Part shown: piece by piece, positions 55,728-64,000 of the stretch
Layout: each line of letters opens with the position of its first letter
How positions within the stretch are numbered: the first letter of the stretch is position 1
Assembly (NCBI GenBank): GCA_013368325.1
Contig: JAACJK010000228.1
Span: 292,114 to 356,113, forward strand
Origin: Ephemerocybe angulata
Taxonomy: Eukaryota; Basidiomycota; Agaricomycetes; Agaricales; Psathyrellaceae
Length of the DNA stretch: 64,000 nucleotides
Reading direction: 5' to 3'
Position numbers and translations under genes: made by a program
Notes under the pieces: generated by a model
The model's input: only the letters and a program-made list of their open reading frames with translations
The model's database searches: none
Told to the model about the DNA's origin: nothing

Positions 55728-58700
55728 TCAAGATATAGCAAGTTCAGCTACAACATCAATAAGCCCACCAACCCGCGCATTTTCCTCATCATCCTCGTCA
55801 TCGGAGTCCTCTAAACTGTTCGATATATCCTCCGTAGCCATGTTGGCTTTCGATTTGCCCTTGTCCGGTGAGGGATTTGTCCCCAGTCTGACCCCTCGTA
55901 AATCCATCTCTCCAGTGTACCCGTCCATCTGCGTGATGTCATGTAGATAAGATAGAAGCTTTTGGTTCACCTGTTCACGATAGGTGCAAAACTCGAGCAC
56001 AGCACCGTGAAGGTGCATCTTGCCACTATCCCGTAGCCTCCCTTGAACTTCCGCGAAGAGATCATGCTCGTCTGCAATCGAGGTATAAAGTCGTCGGGCT
56101 TCGATATTGATGCGGTAAATCTCCTCGTTGGCGCGTTTGATCCTCTGATGCATCTTCATCGCCTCGCGCACCTCTACGTCGCTCCATTTGTCCTTCCGTA
56201 CGTCTCTCCTGGTGTCTCGAAGGAGGTTAAACTCTTCGACGAAGTTGTACTTCGAGATTTGATTCCAGTCGAGTTGGCGTCGAGGAGGTGTGAGGTCACG
56301 AGCGGCGGCATTATAGCGCTTGACGGCATTTCGGATTGCTTTAGATCTTGTTTGCATCGCCTTTGCAAGGAGGGATCTGGCGCGATACCCTTTCATGAAC
56401 CGGATCAGTTCTCCACATGCAACAAGATGACGGAACAAACATACCAACACCGCTGAGATTTAGTCTATGGAGCTCGAACAACCGCTGAACAACGAGCTTC
56501 TCCAAACGATCCAGGGCCTTGTGGTATGTTCTTTCGGTCATATAACTTAGGGTGTCCATGTAGTCCTGCATCGATGGATCCCAACGCTTTTCGATCTTCA
56601 GCCTCATCTCCATTGTGATGATCTCGCGAGTAACACGGTCGACTTTTTCACGAGCGCTCTTCCGCTGAGTCTCGAGTTTCCGTGTTCTTGATAACTCCGA
56701 TTCGTAGGTAACCCCGCCGCCAGACGCAATGTTGTAATCATCGCCGACGGCATTGAGGAAATTATTCGCTTTCGCATCAGCCGCGACTCTTATGATGCCG
56801 GTGCATCAGTTTTCAATAAGTATACGGAGGATGACTGTGAGTACACTTACTTCGCATCACGGAGCTCCTGAAGCAGCTCGACATACGCGATACGGTGGGC
56901 ATCGTGATCGGGCTCTTTACCGACAGTTTGGAAGTATTGAGTCTGCTGGACTTGCCATTCATCGAGATCTTGTCGGGTGATATTGAGACTGGAAAGAATG
57001 TCGTCAAGAAGTCCGGTTTGCTCATGTATTATGGCAAGGGCCTGCTGGTAGTTATTTCTGAGCATGAGTCCAATGGACGCGTACTTGTCCTTGTCGTGTT
57101 GGCGCAGGAAAAGGTCGAGGAACATCCGCCGCCGGTACTTTGATGCATGACGAATGACGGGAGCTGTAGCGTTAGACGCCGAGAAGAAGCGCTCCATCGT
57201 TTCGAGGTCTTCAATTCCCATGCCCTCGATATTGTTTGGATGGTTACCAACTTGACAGTCATAGCTGTGCGCGTACCCATGATAAGCATTCACGCAGCAT
57301 CGGGACCCACTCTCTGTGAATCGGGGACCGAGTGTCGTCGATTCAATGGTGCCTTGGAATGAACACCCGATGTCGTAGCCCATCAACAGCTTCGGTCCGA
57401 GCACGTTGAGTGCCTTGTTGACGATGGCCAACGGATATTTAGCCCTGTGAATTGTATGCTTAGTATAGCGACCTCCTGTGTACCTGAGACTTACTGTTCC
57501 CCAGAGCGTATCATGTCCGCAACCCATAGCATAATTCCGTGCCGACATCCGCAAGCAAACCAACCCGTCTCATCAAACATTCCCAACACCCGCTTCTTTG
57601 TGTCAGTCTGGGCGGCCTTCCAGTTCTTGACGCACTGTGATAGGTCTTTCGCCGCAGAATCGGCCTCAACATTTCCGCCAGGTTTTTCCTCGGGGCTGTC
57701 CTCCTCCTCAGCTTCCCCTTCGTCGTCATCCTCAACATCCTCCCACAGTTCATCATCGGCGGCTGGAACCTCCGGACCCTTTGGCAGTCGCACACCCGAA
57801 AGTTCCCACCTGTTAACCTCATCGTTCTCCAAAAAGTAGTCGCTCTGAAATACACGCATGTCACCCCGTGTACGGAAGCCTGGTGTATCCATCCGCTTGG
57901 CAGATGTGTTTCCATCAAAGCATATCATCTTACGGAATTTCAATGGTTTCTCATCCTTGAGCTGGATATCCGTGAGTCTGGGCAGCGTGAGGTCAGAGTG
58001 AATGAAGACTGCACCTCATAGTTACATGGTGGGCATGCGTTAGTCGCTCTCCAGTCTTCTCCGTCTCGTCCCAGCTCAACGTCGACAAGTGAGTCAACCC
58101 GGCGAACAATCTCTAGAAAAATGTCGAAGGCGTCTGCGAGCGCGATACGCCACTGTCGTTTGTATGGAATCTATATTTTTGCCCAAATCAGAGATCTGTC
58201 AATGTCATACGGTCACAATGATAACAAAATGCGCACCCGGTATTCATCACACATGACCTTCGCAAAGGCTTCAAAGCTGAACGATGGCTTTCGTCGCCGG
58301 ATGTGCATGAAGAACTCAAGAGTTCGCAAGCTCAGAGCGAGTGTTGGTGAGACGGGAGAGTTACCAAGATACCCCGCAGCAACGAGGGCATTTGCGGTTG
58401 TCTCACTCGCGCGACGAGGGATAGTCGCTGTCACATTTTTATCATAGATGTTAATGACATCAATGGTGAATGGACAGTCGTCGTCAATTTCCATAGCGTG
58501 ACCTTCGTTGACATTGGGCGCTGATGGTGAGTTGGAAGGGGCGGGCCAGCGCCAGCGGAGGTACGCGTCTGTCAATCCGGGCAGTTGGGGGGCCCAGTTC
58601 TGCGTCTCTCGAGCGCGGCGGTTGCGCCAGCTTCGAGTATCTTTGACGAAGCGATACCTCAGGCTGTATCTGAGGACCAAGATTAGGACCGAGCGCTCTC

Positions 58701-59159
58701 AAGCATGATTTGACGTACTTTGGATCAGATATTGCCGCTTGTACAGCCTCCGCCAATTCCTCCGGTCTCATTTGTTTGTCGGGATCTGGAACCGTGGCGG
58801 CATCATTTGGGATGTCAGCGCCTGCGCCCTGGGGGTTGTCGTTGATGGTGCTGTCGTTCTCGAGCTCCTGCTCGCCCCCTGGAAGCCCCTTCCGCATGTC
58901 TTTGAGGAGTGCTTGGTCGTCCTTCCCCAACTCTGCAAGTGATTAGTAGTAGCATTTAATACGAGCGGCGACGCGACATACCTCTCTCCATTGCGCGCCT
59001 CTCTCGTTCACTGCGCTCGCGGTTGTCACGGATCTTGTTGAGACCAACGACATCACCCGAAGCGACGCGCATTCGCTTGGCGCCGCCGAGCGGCTTTACG
59101 ACGTCAACGACACTGAGGCGAACCCCGCGGGATACTCCTCTTCCCTTGCTTGAGGACAT
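55728..59159 (-). CDS. KDZ (Kyakuja-Dileera-Zisupton) transposase, complete
   Basis: Eight exons: 58982-59159, 58719-58932, 58237-58669, 58015-58170, 57495-57961, 56851-57444, 56445-56788 and 55728-56389. All junctions are GT-AG and in phase, giving 1015 residues without a defect. The family hallmarks appear in order: AYLRWRWPAP, IPYKRQWRIALADAFDIF, NACPPCNYE, ICFDGNTSAKRMD (first Asp, D343), then GMFDETGWFACGCRHG, KYPLAIV, MGYDIGCSF (second Asp, D507), AYHGYAHSYDCQVGNHP, and GMGIEDLETMERFFSASN (Glu near 564). The middle carries a long acidic insert. The C-terminal third is helical and coiled (ALDRLEKLVVQRLFELHRLN) and ends in an acidic stretch. KDZ enzymes are DDE transposases of cut-and-paste DNA transposons. 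The open frame and intact catalytic residues suggest a recently active element. Confidence 0.92.
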
Positions 59160-59400
59160 CCCTCCTGAGGGTTACTATGAGTATATGTGCTGTAGAGTGA
59201 GACTGAATACCCCGCCGCTGTACGATAGATATATACACGAACCATGAGGCCTGCCTTGCGCAGTACACGTGCCCGCCTGGGAGATGGGAGGCACGGTGAT
59301 AAACTGCTAAGTTTATAAGTCGTTGAAGCCACTGCAAGTGGGAGATAGTTCGATATATTAGTTAAGTTAGATAAAGAGAAATACAGCATGACGCACCTGC
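59160..59400. other. Junction between the KDZ gene and the copia LTR
   Basis: Upstream region of the transposase gene, about 240 bases. The sequence ctgcaagtgggagatagttcgata occurs at about 59332 and again at about 59400, with the partial inverted copy ctacccacttgcag at about 59426. This may mark an LTR edge or older insertion. Confidence 0.35.
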
Positions 59401-59699
59401 AAGTGGGAGATAGTTCGATAAGGGAACTACCCACTTGCAGTGTAGACTATATACTGTGTGGAACAATAGACGATCCATATCGGGAGAACAATAAAGTACG
59501 TACGAATATGGAACAATAGAAGTGAGAACAATGCTGTGTGATATATGTGAAACGATGGAATGAATGAACAATGTGATCGTGGATATATATAGAACAAAGA
59601 AGCATTAAAACAATAGAAAAGTTTGAAAGAGGCAGCGCCTATGTGAAGGTGAAGAGAACAATGGGCGAGCCATGGAGACATGTGCATTGTACTTCAACA
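59401..59699 (-). repeat. 3' LTR of the copia element (outer edge approximate)
   Basis: The inner edge is clear: on the minus strand a purine tract TTGAGGGGGTG (59700-59710) is followed by TGTTGAAGTACAATGC, the LTR start. The outer edge is estimated at TG near 59401, because the partner LTR has been lost at the telomere. The LTR repeats gaacaatag-like words and has a TATATATA box near 59583. Confidence 0.65.
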
Positions 59700-59727
59700 C
59701 ACCCCCTCAATGCAATGTCACAGAAGA

Positions 59728-62700
59728 TTACTCAAGACCAAGAGCGAGACGGTGACGCTGTACAGCGGGTTTGGGGAGTGGTTTGGTGAAGATGTCAGCG
59801 ATCATGTCGTTGGTAGGAAGGAAGTGAACCTCAATTTCGCCGCGCTTAATAACCTCTCGTATCCAATGCATCTTGATGTTGATGTGCTTCATTCTGCTGT
59901 GGTGTTCGGGGTTTCGAAGCACCTTGAGAGCAGATTGGTTATCGACCATCAGTCGTGAAGGACCTGTGACTGTAGTCCCAAGTTCCCGAAGGAATGACCG
60001 CATCCAAATGACTTCACGTCCTGCCGAGGAGGCAGCAACGTATTCAGCCTCTGTCGAAGAGTCCGCGACGGTTGCCTGCTTCTTGGCAGACCAGCTAACA
60101 GCGCCTGTGCCCATCTTGATAAGGAATCCAGAGGTGGATCGACGAGTGTCAAGGCATCCAGCATGATCCGCATCGGTATATGCCTGGAAGAGTTCTGAGG
60201 ACAGAGACTCGCCTTCATTGCGATAAGTGAGTCGTAAGTCCATCGTTCCCTTCAGATAGCGGAACAGATGCTTGACGGCCTTCCAATGGATTGGACCAGG
60301 GTTCGAGTTGAACTGGGCGAGCTTGGCGACGGAGTAGGCGATGTCTGGGCGAGTTCCGATGGCAAGGTACATGAGAGCTCCGACTGCGTTTATGTATGGG
60401 ACAGTCTTCATCTCACGTTGCTCCTGCTTGGAGAGATCGTACTTGGCAAGACTAGTGCCGCTGCCTGGATCCATAGGAGTTGCGACTGGTGTGCAGTTTT
60501 CCATGCGGAATCGTTTAAGGATATCGAGGATGTACTGGCGTTGGGAGAGGTGGAGCGTGCGGTTTTCGCGATCATAATCGACCTTGATACCGAGGAGGTA
60601 GGTGGTTGGGCCAAGGTCCTTGAGAGTGAAGACCTTGGCGAGTGATTCCTTGAGCCATTTGACCTTGTCCTGACTCTTGGAGATGATGGTGATGTCATCG
60701 ACGAATACTGGTAGAGTGATTCGGATATCATCGGCTTCCCATACGTAGAAGCTGGGATCTGTTTTGATCTGGGTGAATCCCAATCGTTCGAGTTCCGCTG
60801 CTAGCTTCTGATACCACAGTCGTCCGCTCTGTTTCAGGCCATAGATACCCTTCTTGAGGCGGCAGACCCATTTCGCTCCGTTGGGGCCTCTGATTTCAAA
60901 ACCCTCAGGTTGAGTCATGTAGACCTCGTACTTGTCTTCGATCTCGCCGTTGAGGTATGCGTTGGAGACATCGATGGACTCGATGTATTCCCCGTTCATG
61001 GCTGCTTTAGCAAGAGCGGTACGAAGGGCAGTGAGACGAGCAGTAGGAGAGAAGATTTGGTCGTAGTCGACACCAGGTTGTTGGGAGTAGCCTTTAGCGA
61101 CGAGGCGTGCCTTGTAGCGGTCGATGGTGCCATCGGACTTGCGCTTGATAAGGAATACCCATCGAGAGCCAATTGCCTTCCTATCGTCTGGTAGCTTGAC
61201 GATTTCCCAAGTGCCGTTGGCGATGAGTGCATCCATCTCCGTTTGACATGCAGCAGCCCAGAACTCATGGTCTGGTCGAGACATGGCTTCTTTCCAGCTG
61301 CGTGGGGAATCTTCTGGCCGTGTAGCAGCTCCGAAAGCATGTTCCATCTTGTCAGTGGCCATCATGAGAACCATTTCCACAGCTTCATCAGCGGGGATGT
61401 ATTCTCCTATGTCATAGACGTCCATGAGGGCTTGCATGATAGGAGTGGCGAATAGAGCTCTTTCAAGGTCGACATTGTCGTTGTCCCCGTTGTCTTCGTC
61501 TTCGAAGTCCTGCGCTGTGAGAGGTGGCGGATTAAACGGATTTTCATCATCCTTGTCACCCCCTTGATCCGCTGGCGGTTCACCCCCTTGACGTCGTGCA
61601 ACTGGTTTGGTCGTTCGCCTCGTACCCCCAGTTAGTTTGAAGTAATCAGGGACTGCTTTCTGGCGGACAGGGCGCGAGCCTTGTGCCACCATTGGCTGGG
61701 TAATGGGTTTCCGAGGGACAGGAGCAGGTGCAGGAGGAGGAGGAGCAGGAAACGTGGGAGCAGGGATAGGACGTTCAGGCGATGTAGGAGGAGTAGACTT
61801 TTGTGGCTCAGCTTTAGGTGTAGGCGAGGTAGGTGAAGTCGGGTGGAACTGTGGTCGAGACGCTGTTTGCTTGCCGAGAGCTTTCAGGTCCATGGTTTGG
61901 GAAGGTGTATGTGGTGGTGCCTGTTGGGCACCGCTGTTGTCCTCGTCATCATCGTCCTCATCATCCTCGTCATCCTCATCATCCTCATCATCCTCGTCGT
62001 CCTCGTCGTCCTCGTCAGATGAGTCCTCGTCTGATGGAGGTCCTCGTGGAGGTGCAGGAGGTGCAGGAGGTGCAGGAGGTGCAGGAGGTGCAGGAGGTGC
62101 AGGAGGTACAGGAGGTGCGAGAGGTGCGAGAGGTGCAGGAGGTGCAGGAGGTGGTGCGTCGTCGTCCTCATCCTCGAGGTCAGGCCAGATATCCCCAAGG
62201 CCAATGGGTGTGTGTGCCGGTGCCGGCGTAGTGGTCGAGAGACCAGGGAATGTGTTCTCATCGAAGATGATGTCGCGTGAGATGTGTGCCTTCTTCGTGA
62301 TAGGATTGTAGCACCTCCATCCTTTGTAGCCTGTTTCAAAGCCAATGAAGATGCAAGGCTCCGTGTGAGATTGGAGGTTCTTGCGATCCTTCCGAGCGAT
62401 GTTAACGAAAGCTCGGCAGCCGAAGACTCGATAGATGGACAAGTCAGGTTTCTGCTTGTGCCAGACCTCGTAGGATGTGGTTTTGGAGAGTGCTGATGAG
62501 GGTGTGGCGTTCAAAACGTCGGTGAGATACAACACAGCCTGTCCCCAGAAGGATGCAGGGAGCTTTGCTTGGTTAAGCATGGCAATGACACCTTCAGCGA
62601 GAGTGCGGTTGAGGCGTTCAGCCACACCATTCTGCTGGGGTGTCGCCTTGACTGTGTGTTGGCGTGTGATGCCGCGATCTGTGCACCATTTTGCGAAGTC

Positions 62701-63875
62701 GTTCCCAATATATTCACCCCCTTTGTCGTCTCGAAGCTCCTTGACCTTTAACCCGTGTACTCGTTCGCACTCAGCGACAAACTCCTGGAACTTCTGGAAC
62801 ACCTCTGACTTGCGCTTTAGAGCGTATACTCGTTTGAAGCGGGAATAGTCGTCGATGAAGGTGACCCAGTACTCGAAACCAGATGGTGTTCGTGGTAGTG
62901 GTCCGTGGACGTCGGAGTGGATTCGATCGAGGAGTCCATTTGCGCGATGCTGAGAGAGAGAAGGGAAGGGGTCTCGGTGCTGCTTCCCTGCGATGCAGTC
63001 GTTGCAGAAGTCCTTCATCGTAGTACCGTCCTTGACGAGTATCCCTGTGCCTAGCTCCTGTCGAAGGAGTGTGTCTAGACGATCCTTGCCTATGTGGCCA
63101 AGTCGCTGGTGGAGCAGCTCCTTGTCTACCTTCGTCGTGAAGAACGCTGCTGACTGTGTGTTTATCAGCGTGGTTCCGTCGAGAGTGCCAGTGGTTCCGC
63201 GAATGGTAGCTGTTAGGATTAGCTGACCCTTCTTGAAGAACTCTAGTGTGGAGTCTTCGATGACGATCCGGACTCCGCAGTGACGAACGACGTATAGAAG
63301 AGAGAAGAGGTTGGATTGCAAATCAGGGACATATAGTACATTCTCGAACACGACAGTCTGCCCAGTCCTCCCATTGATCCTCGGTGTAAAGTACACAGTA
63401 CCCATCCCGATCGCCCATACAATCTCGTGATTAGCGAGTTTGATGGGGACCTTCACCCTGACCATGTTACGGATCCACTCGCGATGGGGCGTCATATGTG
63501 AGGAAGCTCCTGAGTCTGTGTTCCATGATGAGTCAGTGGGTGTAGAGGGAATTTGACGGGTGAGAGGACTTGCGATGTGAGCGACCTGTGCCATGAGGGC
63601 TCTCTCCTGCGGCGTGGCAGGAGACTGGGGAGCGACTTCAGCGACCTGAGCCTTTCCGTTCTGGAAGCGACACTCCTCGTTGGTGTGCGAGTTGGAGCGA
63701 TGGTACTTGCACTTGTAGGTCTTCTTGGGCTTGGACGAAGCCTGAAGAGCGGCAGAGGAGGTACCAGCAGCGAGGGAGGTGTTGCGAGCAAGGGAGTCGG
63801 CTTTGCGAAGGTGCTCGAGGATCTCAGAGGGGTCGGTTTCACCGTCGGTGGTGGAGATGTGGTTGAGCGTGTGGC
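59728..63875 (-). CDS. Copia Gag-Pol polyprotein, N-terminus missing
   Basis: One frame is open from the telomere edge to a stop at 59728; the ATG at 63594 is internal. Bases 63875-63595 encode the end of Gag, with a zinc-knuckle-like motif CKYHRSNSHTNEEC. Pol follows: protease (WNTDSGASSHMT), GAG-pre-integrase zinc region (LLHQRLGHIGKDRL ... CNDCIAGK), integrase core (HSDVHGPLP, DDKGGEYIG, PQQNGVAERLNRTL), a long low-complexity linker with Pro-Ala repeats and an Asp/Glu run (about 61920-62160), reverse transcriptase (GSRWVFLIKRKSDGTIDRYK; FVDD) and RNase H (DSSTEAEYVAAS). Gag and Pol share one frame, usual for copia. No internal stop was seen. It ends LALGLE beside the purine tract. Confidence 0.93.
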
Positions 63876-64000
63876 TTAGGGTTAGGGTTAGGGTTAGGGT
63901 TAGGGTTAGGGTTAGGGTTAGGGTTAGGGTTAGGGTTAGGGTTAGGGTTAGGGTTAGGGTTAGGGTTAGGGTTAGGGTTAGGGTTAGGGTTAGGGTTAGG
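63876..64000 (+). repeat. Telomere repeat (TTAGGG)
   Basis: About 20.8 uninterrupted copies of TTAGGG, in the orientation expected at a right-hand chromosome end, running to the window edge. It follows GTGTGGC of the copia gag without any subtelomeric spacer. Confidence 0.98.

Larger units (their letters stand above)
51987..59159 (-). mobile_element. Candidate multi-gene KDZ transposon
   Basis: Three intact minus-strand genes, close together and without foreign genes between them, end in a full KDZ transposase. Large KDZ elements of basidiomycetes are known to carry passenger genes. Terminal inverted repeats and target duplications were not found by eye, so the outer limits are only those of the genes. 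Confidence 0.4.
59401..63875 (-). mobile_element. Ty1/copia retrotransposon truncated by the telomere
   Basis: Minus-strand copia element with 3' LTR, purine tract, pol and the C-terminal part of gag. The 5' LTR, primer site and most of gag are missing, replaced directly by telomere repeat at 63876. The element cannot retrotranspose by itself. Pol is uninterrupted, so the truncation is probably recent. Confidence 0.92.

Noticed and set aside
51987..59159. A TET/JBP-type DNA-modifying oxygenase, which some fungal KDZ elements carry
   Set aside because: I looked for such a gene beside the transposase and saw no oxygenase-like protein in any frame; the neighbours are an HMG-like and an unknown protein.
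61703..62311. A glycine/serine-rich plus-strand open frame
   Set aside because: It is the antisense shadow of the Pro-Ala and Asp/Glu low-complexity linker in the copia Pol protein.
1..64000. CRISPR arrays, operons, riboswitches or bacterial-type promoters
   Set aside because: The window is eukaryotic with spliced genes; no regularly spaced short repeats of CRISPR type were seen.

Overview
This is a basidiomycete (Agaricomycetes-type) chromosome end. The right edge is 125 bases of perfect TTAGGG telomere repeat in the orientation of a chromosome tip. Genes carry many short (about 50-66 nt) GT-AG introns, and several families are typical of mushroom-forming fungi: TPR-CHAT proteins, single-pass membrane proteins with Ser/Thr-rich stalks, small secreted proteins, and KDZ transposases with their cysteine-cluster companions.

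Layout. 1-6942: a young Ty3/gypsy chromovirus on the minus strand, with intact gag and pol and near-identical LTR sequence, entering from the left edge. 8355-11462: a TPR-CHAT gene broken by one frameshift. 12220-13101: a small eight-cysteine, probably GPI-anchored surface protein. 15148-16774: a single-pass membrane protein. 17196 to about 21135: a membrane-anchored aspartic protease with an apparent frameshift before its cytoplasmic tail and a 619-base repeat-filled intron. 23520-24420: a decayed seven-helix membrane protein gene. 25028-25558, 29935-30704 and 31977-32501: short orphan or secreted-protein genes, the last with an in-frame stop. 33-41.7 kb: a decayed segmental duplication carrying potassium-channel pore remnants, embedded in DNA rich in 'cgaacga' and a dispersed 'gggcgg-cgta-ctgg' motif. 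41935-45913: two intact genes facing each other tail to tail, a CxC5/CxC6 cysteine-cluster protein and a GRF-type zinc-finger protein, both of kinds associated with KDZ transposons. 46500-48527: a pseudogene of the proteasome lid subunit RPN6. 49929-50293: a 99-residue secreted protein. 51987-59159: three intact genes on the minus strand (an HMG-box-like protein, an unknown protein, and a full 1015-residue KDZ transposase), possibly one large transposon. 59401-63875: a Ty1/copia element whose gag is cut off by the telomere.

The window is a subtelomere shaped by transposons, with orphan and decaying host genes. The most unusual material is the KDZ-linked gene set (five intact genes within 17 kb, in two blocks), a possible relationship between the CxC6 protein's C-terminus and the KDZ catalytic core, and the telomere placed directly on a retrotransposon reading frame. 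All multi-exon models were built by hand from splice sites and reading-frame continuity; none was checked against transcripts or databases.
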